Shown: piece by piece, positions 43,189-51,670 of the stretch | Numbering within the stretch: the stretch's first letter is position 1 | Layout of the letters: each line of letters opens with the position of its first letter | NCBI GenBank assembly: GCA_002429045.1 | Contig: DIYM01000031.1 | Span: 1 to 52,012, forward strand | Reading direction: 5' to 3' | Length of the DNA stretch: 52,012 bases | DNA from: Phycisphaerales bacterium UBA6054 | GTDB taxonomy: Bacteria; Planctomycetota; Phycisphaerae; Phycisphaerales; UBA1924 | Notes under the pieces: generated by a model | Told to the model about the DNA's origin: nothing | Database searches by the model: none | Seen by the model: the letters and a program-made list of their open reading frames with translations, nothing else | Program-made: the position numbers and the translations under genes

Positions 43189-44532
43189 TCAGGCGGTCTC
43201 GCCGATGATCATCGCGGCGCCGACGGTGTTGTTGGTCTGCTCGTCGACGATGATGAAGCTCCCCGTGGCCCGGCATCGCCGGTACGGGTCGTAGAAGAGC
43301 GGCTTGGTCATGCGGAACGACAGGCGTCCGATCTCGTTGAGCTTGAGTTCCTGCGCGCCCTCGTCGCGGTGCAGCGTCTCGATGTCCATGCGATAGTGCA
43401 TGGCTTTGATCATGCAGCGTGCTTCGTTGGAGGTGTGGCGGATGGTGTACTTCTTGCCGACCACCATGGGCTGCTCGGCCATCCAGACGACCATCGCGTC
43501 GATGTCCTGGCCGACCCTCGGTTTGTTGTTGGGGCGGCAGATCATGTCGCCGCGCGAGATGTCGATGTCGTCCTCGAGTTGGATCGACACGGACTGCGGC
43601 GGGTACGCGGTCTGCTGCGTCACGCCCCCGATGTCGATCGATCTGATCTTGGACTCCATGCCGCTGGGCAGGGCGACGACCTCGTCGCCCCTTTGGAAGA
43701 CGCCCGATGCGACCTGCCCGCCGTAGCCCCGGTAGTCGTGGTGCTCGTCGGACTGGGGTCGGACGACCCACTGGACCGGGAAGCGCGGGTCGATCATGTC
43801 GCGGTCGCCGGAGATGTGGACGGTCTCGAGGTGGTGGAGCAGGCTGGCTCCGTTGTACCAGGGCATGTTCTCGCTGCGGTTGACGACGTTGTCGCCGGCG
43901 AGCGCGGACAGCGGCACGAAGGTGATGTCGGTGATCTCGAAGCGGGAGGCGAACGCCTCGAAGTCGGCGCGGATCTTGTCGTAGACCTCCTGTGAGTAAT
44001 CGACGAGGTCCATCTTGTTGACGCACACCACGAGGTGCGGGATGCGGAGCAGCGAGCAGATGAAGGCGTGGCGCCGCGTCTGCTCGATCACGCCGTGCCG
44101 GGCGTCGATGAGGATCAGCGCGAGGTTGGCGGTGGACGCGCCGGTGACCATGTTGCGGGTGTATTGGACGTGCCCGGGGCAGTCGGCGATGATGAACTTG
44201 CGCTTGGGCGTGGCGAAGTAGCGGTAGGCGACGTCGATGGTGATGCCCTGCTCGCGTTCGGCCCTCAGCCCGTCGGTGAGCAGCGCGAGGTTCATGCGCT
44301 CGTCGCCCCGGCTGATGCTGGCCTGCTCGGCGGCTTCGAGCTGATCCTCGAAGATCGACTTGGAGTCGTAGAGGAGCCGCCCGATGAGGGTGGACTTGCC
44401 GTCGTCGACGCTGCCGCAGGTGAGGAAGCGGAGCAGGTCCATGTCCAGGTAGGCGTCGGAGGAGAACTCCATACCCTGGTTGGCCATCGGATCTGGCACG
44501 CGATCGGATTGGGTGGCGGTCTCGGTCGACAT
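43189..44532 (-). CDS. cysN: Sulfate adenylyltransferase subunit 1 (GTPase)
   Basis: 447 residues. CysN is the EF-Tu-like GTPase that drives CysD. G1 'CGSVDDGKSTLIGRLL', the switch region 'ERERGITID'-like segment (here 'AEREQGITIDVAYRYF'), G3 'DCPGHVQYTRNM' and G4 'VNKMDLVDYSQ', then two beta-barrel domains. No C-terminal kinase fusion; the kinase is separate (cysC). The start codon directly abuts the cysD stop. Confidence 0.96.
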   Translation of the reverse strand: MSTETATQSDRVPDPMANQGMEFSSDAYLDMDLLRFLTCGSVDDGKSTLIGRLLYDSKSIFEDQLEAAEQASISRGDERMNLALLTDGLRAEREQGITIDVAYRYFATPKRKFIIADCPGHVQYTRNMVTGASTANLALILIDARHGVIEQTRRHAFICSLLRIPHLVVCVNKMDLVDYSQEVYDKIRADFEAFASRFEITDITFVPLSALAGDNVVNRSENMPWYNGASLLHHLETVHISGDRDMIDPRFPVQWVVRPQSDEHHDYRGYGGQVASGVFQRGDEVVALPSGMESKIRSIDIGGVTQQTAYPPQSVSIQLEDDIDISRGDMICRPNNKPRVGQDIDAMVVWMAEQPMVVGKKYTIRHTSNEARCMIKAMHYRMDIETLHRDEGAQELKLNEIGRLSFRMTKPLFYDPYRRCRATGSFIIVDEQTNNTVGAAMIIGETA

Positions 44533-45462
44533 TTAGAAGTACCCTTCCTTCTTGCGGTCTTCCATGGCGGCTTCGTTGGTCTTGTCGTCCATGCGGGCGC
44601 CGCGTTCGGAGCCGCGGGCGGCGGCGACCTCGCCCACGATGTCGGCCAGGGTGCTCGCGGGGCTCTCGGTGGCGGCGGTGCAGGACATGTCGCCCACGGT
44701 GCGGAAGCGGACCGTCCGGTTCTCGACGGTCTCACCGTCGCGCGGGCCGAAGGGCTCGTCGCTGATCGGGACCCACTGGCCCATGCGCTGGACCACGTCG
44801 CGCTTGTGCGAGAAGTAAAGCGAGGGGATCTCGATCTCCTCGGTCATGATGTACTGCCACACGTCCATCTCGGTCCAGTTCGAGATGGGGAACACGCGGA
44901 TGTTCTCGCCCATGCGGTGGCGCCCGTTGTAGAGGTTCCACAACTCGGGGCGTTGGTTCTTGGGGTCCCACTGCCCGAAGTCGTCGCGGAACGAGAAGAT
45001 GCGTTCCTTGGCGCGGGCCTTCTCTTCGTCGCGCCGTGCACCGCCGAAGAGGGCGTCGAAGCGGTACTCCTCGATCGCGTTGAGCAAGGTCGGGATCTGG
45101 GCCCGGTTGCGCGAGGGGAACGGGCCGGGGTCTTCGGACGCGAGCCCCTTGTCGATCATGTCCTGGACCTTGTGGACGATCAGGCGTTCGCCGAGCCGCT
45201 CGACGAGCGCATCGCGGAACTCGAGGGCTTCGGGGAAGTTGTGCCCGGTGTCGACGTGCAGGAGCGGGAAGGGGAACTTGGCGGGGCGGAAGGCTTTCTC
45301 GGCCAGGCGCACCATGACGATCGAGTCCTTGCCGCCCGAGAACATCAACGCCGGTCGCTCGAACTGGGCGGCGACCTCGCGCATGATGTGGATCGCCTCG
45401 GCCTCGAGGGCCTTGAGGTGGGTCAGGCGGTAGGGCTGGGCGGCGGTCGCTTCAGCGGTCAT
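44533..45462 (-). CDS. cysD: Sulfate adenylyltransferase subunit 2
   Basis: 309 residues. It makes APS from ATP and sulfate. The PP-loop 'FSGGKDSIVMVRLAEKAF' (about residues 42-60), 'HVDTGHNFPEALEFRD' and the C-terminal substrate loop 'SRGDERM'-type region expected for the family ('AAARGSERGARMDDK') are visible. GGAG lies upstream of the ATG at 45462 on the minus strand. Operon cysD-cysN, divergent from cysC. Confidence 0.96.
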   Translation of the reverse strand: MTAEATAAQPYRLTHLKALEAEAIHIMREVAAQFERPALMFSGGKDSIVMVRLAEKAFRPAKFPFPLLHVDTGHNFPEALEFRDALVERLGERLIVHKVQDMIDKGLASEDPGPFPSRNRAQIPTLLNAIEEYRFDALFGGARRDEEKARAKERIFSFRDDFGQWDPKNQRPELWNLYNGRHRMGENIRVFPISNWTEMDVWQYIMTEEIEIPSLYFSHKRDVVQRMGQWVPISDEPFGPRDGETVENRTVRFRTVGDMSCTAATESPASTLADIVGEVAAARGSERGARMDDKTNEAAMEDRKKEGYF

Positions 45463-45760
45463 CCGGGTCTCGCTCCGGTCGTTGGGGTCGATCCTGATCG
45501 GGGCACCCCGCCCCGAACCTCAGCGATGCGTGTGATCGACAGATGATTGTCCATCGGCGTCCGCCCCGCCCGCCCGAAGTCAGAAACCGGGACCGGGCCC
45601 GGATTCGGGCGGGATTCTCGCGTCGGAACAGCCGAACGATAGGCCGGGGCGCGTGCCTCTCCGTGTCCGGGGCGGCGTGTCTTCCGTGCGTCGGTCCCGC
45701 CGCCCCGATATCGTCGGGCTCGTCCCGAGCCCGATGCCCGCCCGATCCGAGAGGCCCGCT
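45463..45760. other. Divergent regulatory region between cysD and cysC
   Basis: About 300 bases. It contains a perfect inverted repeat CGGGCTCG 45715-45722 / CGAGCCCG 45726-45733 near cysC, beside a TATCGT (45709-45714) that could be its -10. No riboswitch was recognised. Confidence 0.4.
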
Positions 45761-46390
45761 GTGTCCGAATCCGCACCCAAAGCCGAGAACATCGTCTGGC
45801 ACGAGGGGCACCTGCCCCACGCGGAGCGCGAGAGGCTGCTCTCCGCGCGCGGGTGCACGCTCTGGTTCACGGGGCTGAGCGGGTCCGGTAAGAGCACGGT
45901 CGCGTCCGCGCTGGAGGCCGAGCTGGTCCGCCGGGGCGTGTTCGCGTACCGCCTGGACGGCGACAACGTGAGGCACGGGCTCAACGCGAACCTCGGATTC
46001 TCGCCCGAGGACCGCGAGGAGAACATCCGCCGTATCGGCGAGGTGTCCAGGCTCTTCGCCGATGCCGGGGTGATCGCGCTGACCAGCTTCATCAGCCCCT
46101 ACCGGGCGGACCGGGCCAGGGTCCGGGCGTTGCACGAAGCGAGCGGCTTGGCGTTCCTCGAGGTGTTCGTGAACACCCCGATCGAGGTGTGCGAGAGCCG
46201 GGATCCCAAGGGGCTGTACAAAAGGGCCCGGGCGGGCGAGATCAAGGGCTTCACCGGGATCGACGACCCGTACGAAGCGCCCGAGTCGCCCGAGATCGAG
46301 TTGAAGACCGATCAGAAGAGCGTTGAAGAGAGCGTCGCCGACCTGATCGCGGCGCTGGAGCGTGCCGGCATCCTGCCCGGCGCCGGCTGA
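45761..46390 (+). CDS. cysC: Adenylylsulfate kinase
   Basis: 209 residues from the GTG at 45761, which has GAGAGG 6 bases upstream and fits the family's N-terminus ('ENIVWHEGHL' soon after); an ATG at 45734 is possible. P-loop 'WFTGLSGSGKSTVASAL', 'RLDGDNVRHGLNANLGFSPEDREENIRRIGEV', and 'FISPYRADRARVRAL'. It makes PAPS from APS. A second cysC copy fused to cysN is not seen. cysQ-like follows after 26 bases. Confidence 0.96.
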   Translation: MSESAPKAENIVWHEGHLPHAERERLLSARGCTLWFTGLSGSGKSTVASALEAELVRRGVFAYRLDGDNVRHGLNANLGFSPEDREENIRRIGEVSRLFADAGVIALTSFISPYRADRARVRALHEASGLAFLEVFVNTPIEVCESRDPKGLYKRARAGEIKGFTGIDDPYEAPESPEIELKTDQKSVEESVADLIAALERAGILPGAG

Positions 46391-46416
46391 GTTGAACCCC
46401 GACGCGTGGAGACGCG

Positions 46417-47445
46417 ATGACTGACTATGCGAAGTTTTCCGAAGCCGGGCGCCACGCGGTGGCGGCCGCGTCGATCGTGTGCCGCTCGGTGCAGGACGCG
46501 CTCGAAGAAGTCCGTTCGGTGACCAAGGACGACAAGAGCCCCGTCACGGTGGCGGATTACGCGAGCCAGGCGATCGTGGGGTTTGCGCTGCGCGAGCGTC
46601 TGGGCGACGTGGTGCTGGTGGCGGAGGAAGCGTCGGCGTTCCTGCGTGACGAGGACAACGCGGTGTTTCTCGCGGCCACGCTCGCGGCTGTGAGGGAGGT
46701 CTGGGAGGACGCGACCGAGGCCGACGTGCTCGGAGCGATCGACATCGGCGCGGGCGACACCAGCCATCGCGGCTTCTGGACGCTCGACCCGATCGACGGC
46801 ACCAAGGGCTTCCTGCGCAACCAGCAGTACGCGGTGGCGCTCGGGTACGTCGAGAACGGCACGCCCACAATCGGCGTGATGGGCTGCCCGAACCTGCCCG
46901 TGGACATGTCCCTGCCCTTGGACGAGCGTGACCCGGACGGGTGCATGTACCTGGCGGTCAAGAACGAGGGCGTGTACGAGACGGCGTGCGACACGGACAA
47001 GGGCGAGATGGTCCGCCTGACGCGTCTCGACCACGCGGAGGGCGAGGAGATCAGCGTGTGCGGGTCGGTCGAGAAGGCCCACTCGAACGCCAGCGACACG
47101 GACCGGATCCTTGGTTGGATCGAGTCGCAGGGGCTGGGGGCGACCGGCGAGCCGGTCCGCCTGGACAGCCAGTGCAAGTACTCGGTGGTGGCGCGCGGGC
47201 AGGCGGACGCGTACCTGCGGCTGCCCACACGCAAGGACTACGTCGAGCGGATCTGGGACCACGCCGCGGGCAGTTGCATCGCCAACGAATCCGGGGCGTT
47301 CGTGACGGACATTTTCGGGCGCAACCTGGATTTCTCGCACGGGCGCGGGCTGGAGAAGAACACCGGGATCGTGTGCGCCCCGCCCCGCGTGCACGGCGTG
47401 ATGCTGCGTGCGATCGGCGCGTTGGGCATCGGGAAGGACGCCTGA
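46417..47445 (+). CDS. cysQ: 3'(2'),5'-bisphosphate nucleotidase (CysQ/HAL2-like)
   Basis: 342 residues, longer than E. coli CysQ and closer in size and motifs to the HAL2/SAL1 branch. Metal-binding motifs of the inositol-monophosphatase superfamily: 'VTVADYASQA', 'LVAEEAS', 'WTLDPIDGTKGFLRNQQYAV' and 'RIWDHAAGSCI'. It removes PAP, the by-product of PAPS use. GGAG upstream of the ATG. It sits between cysC and the permease gene, so one sulfur operon is likely. Confidence 0.93.
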   Translation: MTDYAKFSEAGRHAVAAASIVCRSVQDALEEVRSVTKDDKSPVTVADYASQAIVGFALRERLGDVVLVAEEASAFLRDEDNAVFLAATLAAVREVWEDATEADVLGAIDIGAGDTSHRGFWTLDPIDGTKGFLRNQQYAVALGYVENGTPTIGVMGCPNLPVDMSLPLDERDPDGCMYLAVKNEGVYETACDTDKGEMVRLTRLDHAEGEEISVCGSVEKAHSNASDTDRILGWIESQGLGATGEPVRLDSQCKYSVVARGQADAYLRLPTRKDYVERIWDHAAGSCIANESGAFVTDIFGRNLDFSHGRGLEKNTGIVCAPPRVHGVMLRAIGALGIGKDA

Positions 47446-47470
47446 GTTGCCTTGCCGGCAGGGGGCCTGA

Positions 47471-49267
47471 TTGGGGATTCCGCACGACATCGTGACGGGT
47501 GTGTGCGTGGTGCTGATGGTCGCGGTGCTCGCGACCGGTCGGTGGGCGCCGGACATCATCATGATGGGCGTGCTGCTGATGCTGCTGCTGTTCGGCGTGC
47601 TCGAGCCGGGCGAGGCGATCGCGGGCTTCGCCAACGAGGGGGTGGTCACCGTCGGGATGCTCTACATCATGGCGACGGGCCTGAGGGAGACCGGCGCGAT
47701 GAACGCGATCACGGATCGGCTGCTGGGCAGGCCGCGCACCGAGCGGCAGGCCCAGGTGCGGCTCACCCTGCCGGTGGTCGGGATGAGCGCGTTCGTCAAC
47801 AACACGCCGATCGTGGCGATGTTCCTGCCGACGCTGGCGAACGTGGCCCGCCGGGCGCGGATCTCGCCCAGCAAGCTCTACATGCCCCTGAGCTTCGCGT
47901 CGATCCTCGGCGGGGTGTGCACGCTGATCGGAACCAGCACCAACATCCTGGTCGACAAGATGATCCGCGAGCAGGGCATGACGGACGCGGGCGGCGAGCC
48001 GGTCCGGTTCGGCATGTTCACCCTGGCCAAGGTTGGGCTGCCGATCGCGGTGTGCGGGATCGCCTACATCCTGCTGTTCGGTCGCCGGATGCTGCCCGAC
48101 CGCAGCGACCCGGTGGACGACATCGTCGACGATCAGTCGGCGTACCACGCGACGCTGCGGGTCGAGCCGGGGTGTCCGATCGTCGGCAAAACGGTGGAGA
48201 CCGCGGACCTGCGCAACCTCCCGGGCGTGTTCCTGTCGCGCATCGAGCGGGGCGACGAGGTGATCCCGGCGGTCTCGCCCACAGAGATCATCCGCGAGGG
48301 CGACGAGCTCGTGTTCGTCGGGGAGGTCGCCTCGGTCGTCGAGCTCCAGCAGATCCGCGGGCTGGTCCCCGCGGGCAACAGCGACAAGGACCCCTCGTAC
48401 CGCCCCAACCTGCGGCTGACCGAGGCGGTCATCTCGACCAACTCGACCCTGGCGGGCAGCACCATCCGCCAGTCGGGGATCCGGACGCGGTACGGCGCGG
48501 TGGTGATCGCGGTGAGGCGCCAGGGGCAGCGTCTGCACGGGCGTCTGGGCGACATCCGGCTCAGGCCCGGCGACACGCTGCTGATGGAAGCCCCCGGTGG
48601 TTTCGCCGATCGGGTGGCGCGGAGCCAGGAGTTCTACCTCGCCAACGAACTCGGCAAGCCCGCGGCGCTGCGCCACGAGCGGGCCTGGGTCGCGATGGGC
48701 ATCCTCGCGTTGCTGGTGGTGCTGATCTCCTTCTCGGTCCTTCCGATCATGGTCGCGGCGATGCTCTCGGCCGGCCTGATGGTGCTGACCCGCTGCTGCA
48801 CCGGGCCTCAGGCGCGCCGGGGCGTCGACTTCCAGATCCTCGTCGTGATCGGGTCGGCGTTCGGGATCGCGGCGGCGATGGACAAGACCGGTCTCGCCGA
48901 GTCGATCGGGCACACCATCGTGACCGCGGGCGGCTCGCTGGGCCCGTGGGCCCTGCTGGCATCGATCTATTTCATGACCGTGGTCTTCACCGCCTGCATG
49001 ACCAACAACGCGGCGGCGGTGTTGATGTTCCCCATCGCGGTCGCGGTCGCGACCGAGCAGGGCCTCAACCCCGTGCCGTTCGTGGTCGGGGTCGCGATCG
49101 CCGCGTCGTGCGAGTTCTCGACCCCGATCGGGTACCAGACCAATCTGATGGTGATGGGCCCGGGCGGGTACAAGTGGTTGGACTACACAAGATTCGGCGG
49201 CCCTTTGACGATCCTGTGCGGGGCGCTGTGCGTCGTGCTCGCGCCGATCATGTTCGGCGGGTTCTGA
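47471..49267 (+). CDS. SLC13-family permease with two RCK_C (TrkA-C) domains, candidate sulfate importer
   Basis: 598 residues. Membrane half 1 (about 1-205) has 'SAFVNNTPIVAMFLPTL' and 'GGVCTLIGTSTNILVDKMI', the SLC13 substrate and sodium loops. Two cytoplasmic RCK_C domains (about 218-300 and 305-390) interrupt the chain. Membrane half 2 (about 410-598) has the mirror 'FTACMTNNAAAVLMFPIAVA' and 'STPIGYQTNLMVMG'. The same design is found in the algal sulfate transporter SAC1/SLT group and in bacterial permeases near cysteine genes. TTG start after GGGGG. Sulfate import is inferred from the neighbours. Confidence 0.88.
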   Translation: MGIPHDIVTGVCVVLMVAVLATGRWAPDIIMMGVLLMLLLFGVLEPGEAIAGFANEGVVTVGMLYIMATGLRETGAMNAITDRLLGRPRTERQAQVRLTLPVVGMSAFVNNTPIVAMFLPTLANVARRARISPSKLYMPLSFASILGGVCTLIGTSTNILVDKMIREQGMTDAGGEPVRFGMFTLAKVGLPIAVCGIAYILLFGRRMLPDRSDPVDDIVDDQSAYHATLRVEPGCPIVGKTVETADLRNLPGVFLSRIERGDEVIPAVSPTEIIREGDELVFVGEVASVVELQQIRGLVPAGNSDKDPSYRPNLRLTEAVISTNSTLAGSTIRQSGIRTRYGAVVIAVRRQGQRLHGRLGDIRLRPGDTLLMEAPGGFADRVARSQEFYLANELGKPAALRHERAWVAMGILALLVVLISFSVLPIMVAAMLSAGLMVLTRCCTGPQARRGVDFQILVVIGSAFGIAAAMDKTGLAESIGHTIVTAGGSLGPWALLASIYFMTVVFTACMTNNAAAVLMFPIAVAVATEQGLNPVPFVVGVAIAASCEFSTPIGYQTNLMVMGPGGYKWLDYTRFGGPLTILCGALCVVLAPIMFGGF

Positions 49268-49336
49268 GCCGGGTAGTGCACGCCCGATAGCCTCGGGCTC
49301 ATCCAGCGGGCTCCGAACCGGGCCGATCCGGGTTCG

Positions 49337-49342
49337 TACCAT
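49337..49342 (+). promoter_or_regulatory. -10 element upstream of the epimerase gene
   Basis: TACCAT, about 43 bases before the GTG at 49386. This gene is leadered and has GAGGAGA. Confidence 0.4.
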
Positions 49343-49385
49343 GCACTCCCCGGGCGGTGGGCCCGGCGACCCCGAGGAGAGAACC

Positions 49386-50426
49386 GTGCGCATCCTGATC
49401 ACCGGCGGGTCCGGCTTCATCGCGTCCTACTTCCACCGCGACCTCCGCGAGCTTGGTTTCAGCGATCTGGTCAATCTGGACCTGGTCGATCCGGGCGGGC
49501 AGGCCGCCGAGGCGGCCTTCGTCAAGGGCGACATCCGCGACCCCGGGGCACTCGATAGGGCGATGGAGGGTGTGGATCTGGTGATCAACCTGGCCGCCGC
49601 GCACCACGATTTCGGCATCGAGCACGACACGTACTACTCGGTCAACGAGCGCGGCTCCCAGCAGGTCTGCGACGCGATGGACCGGGCGGGGATCAAGGAA
49701 GTCGTGTTCTACTCGACCGTGGCGACCTACGGCGACGCCCCGACCCCCCACCACGAGGAGGCGCCCACCAACCCGCTCACCCCATACGGCGGGTCGAAGC
49801 TCAAGGGCGAGGGCGTGTTCCGCGCGTGGGCCGATCGCGGCGCCGGGCGCCGGGCGCTGGTCATCCGACCCACCGTGACCTTCGGGCCCAACAACTTCGC
49901 GAACATGTACTCGCTGATCCGCCAGATCGATTCGGGCAAGTACTTCCGATTCGGCGAGGGCGTGAACATCAAGAGCCTGAGCTATGTCGAGAACATCGTC
50001 GACGCCACGCTGTTCCTCAAGGGGCTCAAGGACGAGAAGCCGAACCGTGAGATCGGCGCGTTCGAGATCTTCAACTTCATCGACAAGCCCGACCTGACCA
50101 GCACGCAGATCTCCGACACGGTCAGCAAGTGCTTGGGCAAGAAGCCGGCGCCGAAGGTCCCGTACGGGCTGGGGCTTCTGATGGCGATCCCGTTCGACAT
50201 CGTGATCGGGCTGACGGGCAAGAACCTGCCGATCTCGAGCGCCCGGATCACCAAGCTGTTCAAGACCGAGACCAAGTTCGAGGCCGACAAGATCCTGTCG
50301 ACGGGTTACACGCCCAGGGTCCCGCTTGCCGAGGGGATCGACCGGATGGTCAAGTGGTACCAGGCGGGGGGCAGGGACGAGGACGCGACGTGGCACCTCC
50401 CGCCCGCCGAGCCTGTGATGTCCTGA
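49386..50426 (+). CDS. NAD-dependent epimerase/dehydratase family protein
   Basis: 346 residues from the GTG at 49386 with GAGGAGA at 49374-49380. NAD-binding 'VRILITGGSGFIAS' (GxxGxxA with Gly7, Gly10, Ala13), and catalytic Tyr134/Lys138 in 'TPYGGSKLKGEG' with the Ser/Thr before it in 'VVFYSTVATYG'. A short-chain dehydrogenase of the extended type, acting on a nucleotide-sugar or similar substrate. The substrate cannot be read from the sequence, and no sugar-operon neighbours help. Confidence 0.88.
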   Translation: MRILITGGSGFIASYFHRDLRELGFSDLVNLDLVDPGGQAAEAAFVKGDIRDPGALDRAMEGVDLVINLAAAHHDFGIEHDTYYSVNERGSQQVCDAMDRAGIKEVVFYSTVATYGDAPTPHHEEAPTNPLTPYGGSKLKGEGVFRAWADRGAGRRALVIRPTVTFGPNNFANMYSLIRQIDSGKYFRFGEGVNIKSLSYVENIVDATLFLKGLKDEKPNREIGAFEIFNFIDKPDLTSTQISDTVSKCLGKKPAPKVPYGLGLLMAIPFDIVIGLTGKNLPISSARITKLFKTETKFEADKILSTGYTPRVPLAEGIDRMVKWYQAGGRDEDATWHLPPAEPVMS

Positions 50427-50439
50427 CCGCGGGCTTGTC

Positions 50440-51591
50440 TCAGCCCGCGACGATGTAGTCGCGGTCTTTGGCGCTGACGCGGACGTCGGCGTGGTCGAGC
50501 AGGTCGGCGAGCTTCGGCGCGAGGCGTTTGAGGTAGCCGCGTTCGGTGTTGCTGTGCCCGGCGAGCAGGACGCTGATGCCCGACTGGCGGGCGGCGAGGA
50601 TCTCGTGGTGGGTCATCTCACCGGTGATGAAGGCGTCGCACCCCTCGGACCGCGCGAGATCGACCATCGAACCGCCCGAGCCGGGGACGACACCGACGGT
50701 GCGGAGGGGGCGGTCGTCGCCGGCGAGGGCGTAGCGGATGCGGGCGCGCCCGAGGTGGGACTTGAGGCGGTCTCCGAGTTCGCCCACCGTGGCGGGCTGG
50801 TCGAGCACCAGCCTGCGCCCGGCCCCGGCGCCGCGCACCGGCTCGGGGACCAGTTCGACGATGTCGAACGCGGGCTCTTCGTAGGGGTGGAACTGCTTGA
50901 GGGTCTCGACGACCAGCGGGAGGGATCGCTTCGAGCAGACCATCTCCAGGCGTCGCTCGCGCACGCGTTCGAGGTTGCCGACCTCACCCACGGCGGGTTC
51001 GGCGCCGTCCATCGGCAGGAAGGTGCCCTCGCCCTCTACGCTGAAGGAGCAGAGCCGGTAGTTCCCGATGCCTCCCGCGCCGGCGGTGCCCAGGGCGCCG
51101 CGGAGTTGATCGACCTGATCGGAGGGGATGAAGGTGATGACCTTGACCTCGCGTTCGGTGGCTCCGCCCGTGGCCGGGCTGAGCCCCCGGCAGTCGCCGT
51201 GGATCTTGTCGGGGCGGGCCTGCCCGACCGGCGCCGAGATCCCCTCGCAGAGCCAGTCGGTCACGCCGCCCGGCGCCGCGTCGAGCGCGGTGTGCGGCAC
51301 GAAGATCGCGATGCCCTGCTCGGCGGCGCCGCGCACGATCCGCTCGGTGTGGGTGGCGTCGGTAAGCGACGCGAGCGGCTTCCAGATCACGGGGTGGTAC
51401 GCGACGATCGCGCCCGCGTGCATCTCGATCGCCTCCTCGAGCACGCCCTCGGTCAGGTCGATGGTCAGCAGGATCGGGCCGCCCAGGTCGCGCCCCGGCA
51501 CGCCGAGTTGGAGCCCGACCTTGTCCCAGGGTTCGGCCGAGCCGAGCGGTGCGATCTGTTCCATCGCGTCGATCAGGTCTTGCACGAGCAT
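50440..51591 (-). CDS. NIF3/YbgI-type dinuclear metal protein (GTP cyclohydrolase 1 type 2 family)
   Basis: 383 residues, the long form with a central YqfO/CutA-like insert. Metal-binding landmarks: 'IVAYHPVIWKPLASLTD' (His), 'IFVPHTALDAAPGGVTDWL' (His and Asp) and the C-terminal 'FITGEMTHHEILAARQSG'. The insert carries 'HPYEEPAFDIVELV'. Start at 51591 behind GGAGG on the minus strand. The biochemical function of this family is unresolved despite its name. Its promoter may be the minus-strand TACCAT near 51634. Confidence 0.88.
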   Translation of the reverse strand: MLVQDLIDAMEQIAPLGSAEPWDKVGLQLGVPGRDLGGPILLTIDLTEGVLEEAIEMHAGAIVAYHPVIWKPLASLTDATHTERIVRGAAEQGIAIFVPHTALDAAPGGVTDWLCEGISAPVGQARPDKIHGDCRGLSPATGGATEREVKVITFIPSDQVDQLRGALGTAGAGGIGNYRLCSFSVEGEGTFLPMDGAEPAVGEVGNLERVRERRLEMVCSKRSLPLVVETLKQFHPYEEPAFDIVELVPEPVRGAGAGRRLVLDQPATVGELGDRLKSHLGRARIRYALAGDDRPLRTVGVVPGSGGSMVDLARSEGCDAFITGEMTHHEILAARQSGISVLLAGHSNTERGYLKRLAPKLADLLDHADVRVSAKDRDYIVAG

Positions 51592-51658
51592 GGGGGTCCT
51601 CCAGGGCCGGGGGGGCGGTCCGGCCGCGTGATGGTAGGTAAAGCGCGGCCCGCCCCCA

Positions 51659-51670
51659 TACTGTGTCACG
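51659..51670 (+). promoter_or_regulatory. Leaderless -10 element for ispE
   Basis: TACTGT at 51659-51664 is followed by 6 bases and the ATG at 51671. No ribosome site is present. Confidence 0.5.

Noticed and set aside
47051..49420. Very long open frame (789 codons) on the minus strand, antisense to cysQ and the permease
   Set aside because: Composition is His/Asp/Arg-rich and typical of the reverse reading of a GC-rich gene. The plus-strand genes have clear domains, and the frame has no recognisable motif.
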